64,000 nucleotides of DNA from Metopolophium dirhodum (lineage: Eukaryota; Arthropoda; Insecta; Hemiptera; Aphididae): positions 23,746,001 through 23,810,000 of the forward strand of contig NC_083566.1 of NCBI RefSeq assembly GCF_019925205.1. Reading direction: 5' to 3'. Both the position numbers and the translations under genes were made by a program. Shown here one piece after another: positions 53,023 to 64,000 of this stretch (position 1 is its first letter; every line of letters begins with the position of its first letter). The notes under the pieces were generated by a model that saw nothing but the letters and a program-made list of their open reading frames with translations, ran no database searches and was not told the origin of the DNA.

Positions 53023-53330
53023 GGGGATGGAGTGGTCGAGCGGACAACGCGTCGGATCCGACACGTACCGTCGCCGGTTCGAATCTCGACCACGCGTGGC
53101 TTTTCTCTCTGGGCAGGCAACTGTCTACAAAGAGAGACTGCCATTCCCCGACCGGGCATGGCAGAAACCTACGGGTGCCCAATTTGAAATTCTGCCAAAA
53201 TCAAACACACGTATTTACCAACCTACAGTACCCTCCCCTACAAACAAACAGCTAATGGCCATAGTTGCCGGGCTTAATGATAAAAAAAAAAATAATAATA
53301 ATAATAATAATAATAATTTTCTTCTTAAAT
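53023..53330 (+). mobile_element. tRNA-derived SINE
   Basis: A GC-rich head in AT-rich DNA with a pol III A box TGGTCGAGCGG (53033-53043) and a B box GGTTCGAATCT (53076-53086), 32 bases apart. A non-tRNA body follows, then a tail of A and AAT units (53282-53318). The head resembles a tRNA but does not fold as an intact one, so it is not called a tRNA gene. The open frame through it is incidental. Flanking duplications are masked by the AAT tail. Confidence 0.8.
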
Positions 53331-53840
53331 AAAATAAAAAAACATTTTTTCAAATTAAAAATATCGAAAATAAATTCGTATTGCCCTCGAAAAAAATTGA
53401 AATAATTGTAAATGATTATATCCAATGTGGATGTATAATAAGGTAATTATTTTAATTCAAGTAAATTAATCACCTCATTTGGTTAAGATAAATCTCCTCA
53501 GAAATATTATGTAATCATATTATATTATTTTCCATCAATCGAATTATAAAACTGTAGTTGTCTATAATCACTAATCTAAGATTGACAACACTTGACGCTT
53601 TTTAGTTTTTATTACAGGAGAATATATAAAATAAAAATCTTTCCATTATAAATCGTATTTTTTGTAGTTCATTCATATACTTAATTACGTATAAATGTAA
53701 TCATGCTTGAAATTAATCAGAAACTATTACAAAATCTGTCAGTATGACCGAATTTTTTTAGAGATTTCATATAAGCGTGTCCTGCAGGCTTAAATCTGAG
53801 ATTGTAAAGTGTCATAAAATTAAAATATAGGTAGTATAAT

Positions 53841-55238
53841 ATTTTAGATTCTAAGTGGAATGATAAGAAAAATATTAAAAATCCTTGCCCACAGTTTTTT
53901 TTTTATAAGCATTTTAAGTTCAAATCTTGACAAAATATGGAAAAATCACGAAAATTATCAAATTATTTTGAGTTAAGAATTTATAAAAATTTTTCTTTTT
54001 AAATCTAAGATTTTAAAATGTAATACAAGATTTCTTATAAGATTATCTACCTTTATCAACAAAAAAAAGTCTTTAAGAAAGTCAAACTAAATTTTTATGA
54101 GCATTTGAAGTTCATATTTTTACAACATTGGATATTCACTCGATTTCTCATGTAATGATTTTCTCATTTTGTTGTAAATAAAAAAAGTATGACTGTAGAT
54201 ACTTGAAAATTTCACTGAATGTTTATATTAGCATTTTCTATACACCATACAATTTTGAAAATATTTTGACTCTTTTTGAGCAGTTTACGGATATTGTGAG
54301 TTTTCAATTTTTTTAGTTTTTTTTTCTATAAATATCAATAAAATTGTGCCTATGTATTTTTAATATTTTTAAACTGCTATTGTAACAATATATCAGGAGC
54401 CTTGTATTACATTTTTACATTTTTTGGCCCAACAGATAAAAAAAAAAAATATATAAAAATATGAAAATATCCGTAAACAGCTCAAAACAATTCAAAATAT
54501 TTTGAAAATTTTATGAAGTATAAGAATTGATAAAATAAACATTCAGTGAAATTTTCATGTATCTACAGTTATTCGTTTTTGAATTACAACAAAATAAGAA
54601 AATCGCTACATGAGAAATCGAGTGAATATCCAATGTTATAAAAATATAAACTTTAAACGCTCATAAAAATTTAATTTGATTTGCCTGTAGCCTTTTTTAT
54701 TGATAAACGTAGACAAACTTATGAGGAATCTTGTATTACATTTTTATATATTAGATTTGAAAGGAAAAAATTTTATGAATTCTTAACTCAAAATAATTTT
54801 CTAATTTTCGTGATTGTTCCGAATTTATCAAGATTTGAACTTTGAATGCTTATGAAAAAAAACTGTGACTAAGGATTTTTAATATTTTTCAAACGTCATT
54901 GTAACAACATAGTAAGAGCTTTGTATTAAATTTTCGAGCTTTTCTACCTAACGAATAAAGTTTTAGAATCAGAATCTAAAATGTTCTACTTTTATAGCTA
55001 AGGATTGAAAATTTAAAACAAGGCTCCACGTAAGTAGGTTATATGTAACTTACTTTATTTAAAATAATATCATCAAATATACTTGGTAATATCATAGGCT
55101 GACTGACCGTTTTCGCTCAGAATCGTTTTTCTTATACAATGATATTATATCATTGAATTCAAATTTAACACCATCCATTCAGTGACCCACTTGTAACCTA
55201 ATGTACAGCCGAGTGACATCCACTTACCCACCTTTTTT
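53841..55238 (-). repeat. Unclassified repeat family copy with a large internal foldback
   Basis: Ends ATTTTAGATTCTAAGTGG and CACTTACCCACCTTTTTT. The interior is two copies of the family's core unit in opposite orientation: 53871-54301 pairs with 54462-54890, with a loop of about 160 bases. The right 250 bases match 35730-35980. Confidence 0.7.
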
Positions 55239-56907
55239 AAGTTAAATGTGCACTTCAAAAGTTGTTACCTGTTACCTATATAACCTTATTCTAAAAATTG
55301 TCTTGTGGTATTATTTAAAAATACAAAACAATTGTGTTTTTAATTTTTATTGAGGTAGGTACAATTGAAATTAACGAATAAATTCTAAATTTAACTGTAA
55401 ATAACGTCCAATAGTTGACCATAAATATATTTATGATACACAGTATCAACATAAATTACATTTCAACTACTTTGTTGAAAACACATCGAATTTTCTGTGG
55501 AACTAATCTAATGTATGTAATTATTATAGGGGCCTAAAAACGCTCTAAAATATTTGCCCTTGTGACCGCAAACTAACCTTACATTTTTTTAATTTTAAAT
55601 TTAATTTTAAAAATCAATATAATATGTTTTGAAATTTAATAGGAAGCTTAATAATTATTCTAAGATTAAAAATTTAGAAGAGAATGACTTATTTTAGATG
55701 CTCGGTGAATAACATCATTACAGGTTTTGTTCAAAATTATATAAACTGAGATTATCTTAAATTATATTAAATTCTACGTTCAATTTTTGTATAGTGTTAA
55801 ATTATGCATTGCATTGCATTAGACCTAATAAGATATTGAAAGAATATTTTGAATTACTTAAAATTTAAAAAAGTATAAATATTAAAGAAATTACATTAAA
55901 TGCTAAAATAGTAAATTTGCAAAATAAAAGTTTCATTTTTGAAATATCTGCTGCTTACGTGGATTGAATTATGTTCTTAGAACACCTGAGCACCGCAGAT
56001 AATTAATTTTACATTGAAGTCCTGGCCCCAGTATCATAATATACATTAAACTTAGGTATTTATAATAAATTAGTATATATACTTACATTATATATTATGG
56101 GTACACCCGTACACCATACACTATATAGTCACTAATCATTAACCAATCATGATTCATAGTAATTTTTGTACTTTTAAGACTTACGGCCACACGCTTTGCG
56201 AAGACATCGACATTATAACGTTTAAATTGGTATTTAGTATGTAGTTAAATACAAGTATTAGGACCAAAACCATGACGTGTGATAAAACAAAAACCGTAAT
56301 TTGGTTTCTCCAATCTGACAGGTGTATTCGTAAAAGCGTACTGTGTCTCGACACCACGAGAGATTGTTTGTGGCAAATTGTGTGCTTCCCTGTGGATTAC
56401 CACTGTAGGTACATATCTACATACTGAACACTGTACAGTATACATATGGATTGTTATATTCGAACTTTTGAAAAGAAATGACGTATTTTTGGTACAGGGA
56501 GTTGTAATATTTCTTTTTCATTGCTCGTTATTTTATTGAAACATTATAAAAATGTTATTCCTAGCTAGGTACATCGTACATATTATTATTATAATACGTA
56601 CGTGGACTCTTATGGACTATGGTTTATGTTAGTATGGTACCTACTGTTTATAGAAACGTGAGACTTTAAAATCTTGAAATTTACGATATCAAGTTTTTTG
56701 TTTTTCGTTTTAAATTTAAGTCTGATACTATAATGGTCAATAAGTAATAACAAAAAAATTTAAAAAGTAATTCCAAGTTATAATCTTTTATAAAACGTAT
56801 ATATATATGTATTATATAGATAGTTTCAGGGGAAAAAATCTGCGGGTAAATAATTTTATCCCTGATGAAATTTTTATTTTTTTTCCAACGCTACTGCAAT
56901 CTACACC
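55239..56907. other. Intergenic, nothing recognised
   Basis: AT-rich. A 66-codon minus-strand frame at 56245-56445 has no recognised motif. Confidence 0.4.
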
Positions 56908-57798
56908 ATTTTAGATTCTGAGCGAAGCGATGAATGTATTGATTTTACAATGATGTGTGTTTTTTTTAAAATTTTTTTTTAAATTATTAAATTTTTGTTT
57001 CTGTCATCACCTTTTAGGACAGTAAAAGTGCTTGGATTTTCTTCAACAGAAGAGGGGGTCAAAAGTAAAAATTTCCCAGTAGTTTTCAAAAGCGACGTGA
57101 AAAACAAAAGAAAAATAAGGAAAAACGGGAAATTTTACGCAAAATCTGTTTTCGAGAAAATCGATTTTGGTTTTTGGTGTAACTCTAAAATAAATGACCG
57201 TAGGGACATGAAATTTTGACTGAATGTTTATATTAGCATTTTCTTTACACCATAAAATTTTGAAAATATTTTGACTCTTTTTGAGCTGTTTACGGACATT
57301 GTCAATTTTCAATTTTTTTAGTTTTTTTTTCTATAAATATCAATAAAATTTTATCTGTTGAGTAAAAAAGCTTGAAAATTTAATAGAAGGCTTCTAGATA
57401 TTGTTTCAAAGGCAGATGAAAAAAATTAAAAATCCTTAGTCACAGTTTTTATTTATAAGCATTTAAAGTTCAAATGTTGACAACATTTATCAAATTTATA
57501 ATTTATTAATTATTTTATAGTTATAAATGTATAAAATGTTTAACTTTTATGGCTAAGGATTGAAAATTTAAAACAAGGCTCCACGAAAATAGGTTATATA
57601 TAAATTACTTTATTCACAATAATATCATCAAATATACTTGGTAATATCATAGGCTGACTGACCGTTTTCGCTCAGAATCGTTTTTCTTATACAATGATAT
57701 TATATATTATTGAATTCAAATTTAACACCACCCATTACAGTGACCCACTTGTAACCTACTGTACAGCAGAGCGACATCCACTTATCCACCTTTTTTTT
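56908..57798 (-). repeat. Unclassified repeat family copy
   Basis: Begins ATTTTAGATTCTGAGCGAAG and ends CACTTATCCACCTTTTTT. It contains core-unit text (inverted GTTTACGGACATTGTCAATT) and the young 250-bp end module. The open frames at 56995-57312 lie wholly inside and are not genes. Confidence 0.7.
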
Positions 57799-58001
57799 AT
57801 TAAACTTTAAAAACTATAATAGTTAAAAAAAAAACGAGCATTATACGTATTATTGGATTAGCAAACGTGTACAGGTACCTACATTGTACATAAAAAATAA
57901 CTTACTTATATTAATTCTTAGCCACATAGTTTTTATATGCAAATTTGAATTGGTATTTATTATTCAGTAATTTTCAACGATTATAAATATATAATAAATC
58001 A

Positions 58002-58179
58002 CAGTGGCGTAGCCAGGAATTTTGTATGGGGGGGGGGGGGGGCTAAGTATACAAATAGAATATTTCTTTTATTTACACTTTTTATTTTTTTATTAATCTT
58101 GATAAAATTCTAAGGTCAACACAGTCAATTGGGGGGGGGGGGGCTATAGCCCCCTTAGTCTCCCCCGGTTACGCTACTG
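58002..58179. mobile_element. hAT-like MITE with poly(G) tracts
   Basis: Left end CAGTGGCGTAGCCAGGA, right end CCGGTTACGCTACTG. Flanks ATAAATCA and CTAAATCA match at 7 of 8 positions. It contains two long G runs near 58028 and 58132 on the plus strand. 178 bp, no ORF. Confidence 0.8.
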
Positions 58180-59509
58180 CTAAATCAGAAATATGGACAT
58201 CACTTATTATTCTACTCCACCGACGATTTTAACCTGAACGCCTGTAAGTTTATTTGGGCATTTAACTATACACATACTAGTAGTTGAGATACAATTATAT
58301 AGGTCATTATGTTTGACATTACAGTGCTGGGCACAGGTTTTGACTTTTGATTTAAGCATATTAACTGTGAACGCGAAGTTAGTAGGTACATCGTACATAT
58401 AAATCATTTTATCATTTATGAGTTATACCTATAAAGTATAAACACGGATAATTGTACAATGTTTCCGCCAGAAGTATTGGTAAAATGTTCTTCTTCGCAA
58501 GCTCTTAGCTCATGAACTAAAAACGCTTGTGAAAGTTTTCTCTCTTGAATGGAATGTTTTTATCATGGTCAAGTACAACTGTTCATTGTGATTCATTTAG
58601 GTGTCTTAACTCATTACTTAAAAAAGTTTTTAACTTATTAAACATTTTTTTTTTGCTTAATTTTTATGTCATTGCAAAACAACGTTTATACGTTTATTTG
58701 AAAATTAAATATGTTATATATTTAATTTTCAAATAGGTCACCCAAGACTAGGTAATTAATAGCTTATTAGTTTGAAATTCGTTTAAAAAATATTCTGCTT
58801 CTAAAAATATCTATTTTCATTAAAAAAACGTAAAAACTTAAAAATAATAATTTCAAAAAGTTGTACAATTACAATTTTTATTTCAAAAATATTGTTTTGC
58901 AATAACATCAAACTTAGTATAAATACTAAAACATTTTTAAATAGTTAGAGTGCACATTTCATTGGTAGGTGGTATCCATATATCATCATATCAATATATT
59001 ATACCTATATAATATAAATTAATAGTGGTGTTAAACAATATATTATTATAAATATATCAACACCAACTATTGAAAGAAAGGTGTTCATCAAAAACTAAAC
59101 GTCACATTTTTTGAGTAACAAAATTATCAGATATGAATTTAGACATTATTTAGACAGTTTATGAACATTTTTTACAAAAACGTATACTTGACTTATATTT
59201 TAAAAAAAAATTTCAGTAATACTGCTTTTTTACAAGACACTAATATTTATATTATCTATCTATTCCCATCAATTTAGAATAATTTTAATACTTGGATTGT
59301 TAGCTTGTTCTATGTCCTAAAAGAGAAGTGAAAGAAATTAATATTAGTTAATGTCTGGAATTCTGCACATGTTCACATCACGGAATTATATACTATCTAT
59401 ATTATCGTATATTATCTATATTATCTAACCTGTCGTATATTAATAATTATAATAATAGTAAATATTAATCTACATATTTTATAGGTATTACTATATAGTA
59501 TAATTGATG
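58180..59509. other. Intergenic with a Cys-rich open frame and a perfect hairpin
   Basis: The minus-strand frame 58207-58407 encodes six cysteines in CAQHCNVKHNDLYNC and CIVKCPN. A splice acceptor-like CAG precedes it, but the product is not recognised and no partner exons were found. The hairpin lies at 58695-58735. Confidence 0.3.
58695..58735. repeat. Perfect 18-bp inverted repeat (hairpin)
   Basis: The left arm 58695-58712 and right arm 58718-58735 (starting ATATTTAATTTTC) are exact complements around a 5-base loop GTTAT. AT-rich, with no run of T suggesting a terminator role. Confidence 0.85.
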
Positions 59510-59910
59510 CGGGGCGTAAAGTAAACGCTGATAATCACGCTGTATGCACAGGAACCCCCCAGGGGCTGTGTGTCAGTGGCAGAGTGTGCCGGGGTTGTGA
59601 GGGTGTAGGCAATTTGCACCCGTAGTTTCGCCGTCGCCACCGCCGTCGTCGTCGTCGTCGACAGCAGCAGCAGCAGCAGCTTTCGGTCGGCACGGCAGTG
59701 TCGTGGAAGAGCCCACGCCTGATCCACGTCTCGTGGACCAAATCGGCCCGGTACACATGGTCGTGATTTACGCACATCCGACTAGCTGATCATTCACCGC
59801 CAAGGTTCGAACCCATTTTCCCGACCCGGTAGCCGTTGCCTCCGATATTTTTGAACGCGAAAATATTATTTATTTATTTTTTGCGATCTCTCGATGCCCG
59901 CCGGACGACG
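59510..59910 (+). promoter_or_regulatory. CpG-rich promoter / 5' UTR region of the partial right-end gene
   Basis: About 400 bases of markedly GC- and CpG-rich DNA inside AT-rich surroundings, ending at a start codon with a signal-like exon. It holds adjacent trinucleotide runs, a GTC run at 59644-59660 and six CAG units at 59662-59680. Several long open frames on the minus strand here look like by-products of low stop-codon frequency in GC-rich DNA. Confidence 0.45.
59644..59680. repeat. GTC and CAG trinucleotide runs
   Basis: A GTC run followed directly by six CAG units, in the presumed 5' UTR of the right-end gene. Confidence 0.9.
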
Positions 59911-59914
59911 ATGA
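59894..59914 (+). promoter_or_regulatory. uORF overlapping the start codon of the downstream exon (ATGA overlap)
   Basis: ATG at 59894-59896 encodes MPAGRR and stops at TGA 59912-59914. That TGA shares bases with the main ATG at 59911-59913. The uORF start has a weak context. If both lie in one mRNA, the overlap would favour stop-restart or leaky scanning control. Seen directly; the regulatory role is inferred. Confidence 0.4.
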
Positions 59915-60001
59915 CGAAGACGACCGCGTGCCACGGCGGACTGACGATCACGACGTGGTGGTGTTGGTGGTGCACTGCCGCTCTGGTGCCATTCGTCATC
60001 G
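59911..60001 (+). CDS. First coding exon of an unidentified secreted or membrane protein (partial)
   Basis: An ATG at 59911 opens 30 codons plus one base and ends at a strong donor, G followed by GTAAGT at 60002-60007. The peptide has a short polar start (MTKTTACHGGLT) followed by an aromatic, hydrophobic run (ITTWWCWWCTAALVPFVI). This resembles a signal peptide or signal anchor. The exon sits at the 3' edge of a GC-rich, CpG-rich stretch (59510-59910) that would be promoter and 5' UTR. No following exon is recognised up to base 64000, so intron 1 exceeds 3.9 kb and the product cannot be named. A six-codon uORF overlaps the start. Confidence 0.5.
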
Positions 60002-63000
60002 GTAAGTAACTATTATAGTATATGAGTAAAATATGACTTAGTATAATTGTATCGATATGGTATAAATTGTATATGCACATATAAATAATCAAGTATTATA
60101 CGCTATAACAACGTACTATAACAATTAATACGTATACAATATAATAATAATATTATATTGAACGAATAAAGCGATCACACGGTGTTAACGTTTCGTCATT
60201 CGTCACGCTTGTCCGTCCGCAAAAGTTCATAGTTCCAACTTTCAATGTTACTGAGTACCTATACCTATGATAATATATCATTGGTATTTGTAATAATTCA
60301 TTATCATAACAGCACATAATTTTTAGCTAATTAGTACGCTGCTTATTTTGAAAAGAAACTAAATTATTGCAATTATGGTTTGTATTAGTATACCTTTAGT
60401 CTTAATACTATTTAGGATTTAAAAATAATTTAACATTAAGATATGACCATATATTATACGTCATATAGGTACTTACGTCTTACTCTGAATAAAATAGCTT
60501 TTTTTTTTGTTAACAATTTTATGTGTGTATAAATTATAAATTATATATAGTCCTATATATAAATCGTGCTAATCTAAGAGTGCTATTACAATCGTTATTG
60601 TAAGATATTTAAATCTTAACACAATTATATAGGTACTTAGTGTACTACAATAAACCAATAATTAAATTTAATGTTATATAGTAACATAATTATTAGTTCT
60701 TGTTTGAATTAAATAGGTATATTTATTGTAATATTCTCGAAACTATTTGTTAAACAAAGTTAAAAAAAAAATCAAAATAATAGTTATATGAGAAAATTAT
60801 GCATTTGGTGTTAATATAACAATAGATTACCGAGATTTTATTTATGAATATAATAGAGCTTACAAAAAAAAAAATGTATATAGATTATAATATTATAATA
60901 TATTATATTAAATTATGAGAAAAATAATAAAAAAAATCATTATATTTAAACTTTTTAAATTGTTGTCTAGATTTGATTATAGATTAAACAAAACTCTTGT
61001 TTATTCGTATGCACAATTTGCAGTGGTTATGTCTAATTATTATTATTACTGAACATGTTAGTGATTAAATTAAAAACTATTAAATTCGGAAATCAAAAAA
61101 AAGGTTTAATGTTGATTGTTTAATTAAAGTATATGAATAAATATGCTATACATATTATTATTTATTTTGCATATTATACAAATATATGTATATGTATGGA
61201 AAGATTATTTGTATTACCTAGTATTATACAATAGACATTGTTTTCAGAAAAAAAATGTTTTGAAATGATTTAAGTAGAATTGATACATCAATTATCATAA
61301 AATACGAACATGTAGATATATTATATATATATGTGGATTTCACATTAATATTGGCCAATGAGCAAACAAATACTATATCTAGGCTGTTTGAATTTTAATC
61401 CCGATTTTATTGCACATTACGTTATTAGCTAGGTTTTACAGATAACTACCTAGATTTGTCATGAATATTTACTATGGAGTAATATAATTTATAATAATTC
61501 TAGTATTTCGAATCAGTGAACATTCGTGGGACAGCGTGTGTAAAATATATTTTAATATAATTGTTTCAATAAATAAAAGTATCTACCAATGTTCCTACCA
61601 TCATAGTTTTCATGCCACAAAAATGTTGTTCAAAATGCGTTGTGTATTATACTTGCAGTAAGAATACATTTTGTTTATCAAACATTTATGAAATTTAAAT
61701 TTGAGTTAAATATTTATATAAATGTTATGTTAACAAAACTTTTTTGAAGAATAAGTTTGAAGTGACTATAGATGTTGAGTACACGGTGTGGTCACGTAAA
61801 TGCATATTTAAGTTTTTCTCATAATTTAAATTCTTCTATTCTATTGAGCGGAATGATTATTATACCCCTAATATTTTTTTTTATTATAGAGTCGTCATAT
61901 CATGGTGTTATGATAACTTTTGCATCAAATCTCATAACTTAGAACCAACGTAAGTTCAAATATATGAATATGTTCAAACACTCTTTATAAAATGCGAACT
62001 TTTATATAATACACTTACTGTCATTTGAATAGGTTTAATATTTAAGAATATTTTTGGATTTAATATTTACATTTCTTTAGAAATTGCATAAATGAAAAAC
62101 CTTTCAAACTGGACATAAATTATAATATATCAGTCCGCCGTTTTGAGTTTATTCAAAATTTATTTACACTTTAAAATAGGTATACCAAAAATGTATATTT
62201 TATTTATCTTGGTTTACGTAGAGATATAAAAACAAACATTTTGTTTTCACTTTGTTTTGATTATGTGTACAAAATTTAGGTAGAGAACTTAGACAACTAG
62301 AAAATAGTCTCATAAAGGTTAGGTCCATGTTTTTTTTATCAGTAAACTATAATTGTTTATAGGTATTAGGTATATTGTAATTGTATATTTGCTTTTAGAT
62401 AAGATTTTTGTGTGATTTTTGGTGAATATTTTACGGTATGATTTGTTAATTTTTGTAAACCATGATATCTGGTAAAACAAACTGCATATCTATCGATGAG
62501 TTGATATTAGGTATATCGCATATGTTAATTATTTATTTGTCCATAGTATAGTTTTAAAAATTTTATAAATTATAAAAATTTTTTTGATCATAAGTAAACT
62601 AAGGCAGTGGTGTCCGCAGGGGGGGGGGCTAACAAGCTGAAGCCCCCCTCCATTGACGTATTATTATTACTTAAAATAAATAAATATTTATCAAGTTTCA
62701 ACTGTCAATTATTCTAAAAAGCACTGAGCATTTTCAAATTCGACCTCTAAAAGTACAATTTGCTTCCAAAAACATTCATCGGGCATCGAAGCTTATGATC
62801 AGAGTATTTTTCTACCAGAAAAGTTGAGAAGTTACAAACATTTTAAAATACCTCAAATAAACGTCTCCAATTATTAGACTGGAAAAAATAAAAATAAAAT
62901 TGTAACTAATTTTTCAAGACCCCCCCCTATTGAAAAATCCTGCGTACGCCACTGGGCTAAGGGATCGTTTCCTTTTTACTTTTCAATAAAGTATTAACAT

Positions 63001-64000
63001 TATGTATTCTTATTTTATTTTATCCTTATAGTCTGGCCTAGATAACTTCATCTGCTTATTCATACTACTAACGACTTCCACATATTTTCACAATCGTTAA
63101 ACTACTTTGCCATTTGTGATTTTCGTCATATCCATAATTTTGTTCTGTATTCATCGACATAATCAAACATCAGACTTCTGAACGTTTTTCGTTGTGCCTC
63201 AGTTATAAATATAATTTAATATAATATGCAAGTTATAAGATACTCTAATAGACCAAAACGTAATAATAAATTCCTAATAATTGTATTTCGGTATTTGTGT
63301 AAGTTTTATAAATGATACCTTACCACCTATAGGAGATTCCAAAGAAAGGGTCACTTTGAACAACATATTTTTCTCCTATTAATATAAATTATTGAAGACA
63401 ATAATTTACAAAATATTCATCTACCTCCAGCCTAAAATTACCTTTTTCTTATTTTTAAACATGAATGTAAATAAACGACTTAAACTATATCTAAAATAAA
63501 TGTTTAGGTAATTGTTAATAATTCTATTAGTATTATATTTATCTTTCAAATTAAATAATAGCATTTTGTAAATATAATATAATTAGGTACCTGAGACACG
63601 CCCAAACGAGCGACCTAACGTGCAACATCCGTAAAATATTTCTATACCTTTTTCAACACTAAATTATGAAGCTTTAATAACATATTTAGTACCATCCCAA
63701 TGAAGAAAAATATATGCATTATTAAGTGTTCTACATTTAAATATTTTATCATAATCAAATATATAAGAACAATCTGCAATCGTGCACAATATAGGTACTA
63801 ATAATATACTTTATGTATTATGTTTGTATAAATTAGGATTCTAATAAGTAATAATATTTATATTATTTTGTTTATTGATATAGGGATTTTTTTTTTATAA
63901 AAAGTTATTATTAAACAATATATAATACTATTATCTGTAGCTTGTGTAAATATAAAGATAGGTACACATTTTATTTGTAATACTTACCACATTGTTTTTA
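60002..64000 (+). other. Probable first intron of the right-end gene, partial
   Basis: Begins with the donor GTAAGT. AT-rich, with one hAT-like element at 62605-62954 and no recognised exon. Confidence 0.4.
62605..62954. mobile_element. hAT-like non-autonomous element
   Basis: Left end CAGTGGTGTCCGCAGG, right end CCTGCGTACGCCACTG, which are inverted repeats. Flanks AACTAAGG and GGCTAAGG match at 6 of 8. A G run just inside the left end faces a C run near the right end. The interior resembles the unclassified repeat family (AAAGTACAATTTGC-like text). About 350 bp. Confidence 0.75.

Noticed and set aside
53021..53332. 103-codon plus-strand frame as a protein, or the head as a tRNA gene
   Set aside because: It coincides with a SINE. 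The head lacks a proper anticodon stem and acceptor pairing, and the frame ends in the Lys/Asn microsatellite tail.
59491..59777. Three overlapping minus-strand frames of 61-94 codons
   Set aside because: They lie in CpG-rich trinucleotide-repeat DNA, overlap each other in different phases and show no domain.

Overview
The window looks like AT-rich nuclear DNA of a sap-sucking insect, most likely an aphid. This is inferred from the base composition, the split animal-type genes, a divergent CpG-rich promoter region and the dense hAT, Helitron and SINE relics; no species marker was identified. There are no bacterial operons, rRNA genes, CRISPR arrays or viral genes that I can support.

Three genes can be read exon by exon, and a fourth begins near the right end. 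(1) 1579-3489, minus strand, six exons: an enoyl-CoA delta-isomerase 2 (ECI2-like), 256 aa, with a peroxisome-type C-terminus. (2) 9234-21141, minus strand, eleven coding exons: a FERM-domain protein of the FRMD3/FRMD5 family, 532 aa, with a C-terminal membrane anchor. (3) 23514-46031, plus strand, eight coding exons: a glucose-6-phosphate 1-epimerase (YeaD/YMR099c family), 278 aa, split by a 19,956-base intron. It is followed by an in-frame 104-codon open extension behind a UGA stop. (4) 59911-60001, plus strand: a first coding exon with a signal-peptide-like sequence, whose remaining exons lie beyond base 64000.

Genes 2 and 3 are head to head and share a GC-richer interval of about 2.4 kb (21142-23513). 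Introns and intergenic DNA hold several transposon families. Five small hAT-like elements are seen, including four with CAGTGGCGTA-type termini (one of these exactly duplicated at its flanks) and one of 1.1 kb with a transposase relic and an exact 8-bp target duplication. There are several Helitron copies with TC...CTAG ends inserted in A/T, one tRNA-derived SINE, and an unclassified repeat family with asymmetric conserved ends spread through 33-44 kb and 53-58 kb.

The genes do not form a pathway. ECI2 acts in unsaturated fatty acid oxidation, the epimerase in hexose-phosphate anomer interconversion, and the FERM protein at the membrane-cytoskeleton boundary. The observations most worth checking are the conserved-looking extension after the epimerase stop codon, the uORF that overlaps the start of the fourth gene as ATGA, and a foldback of about 430-bp arms at 53.9-54.9 kb.
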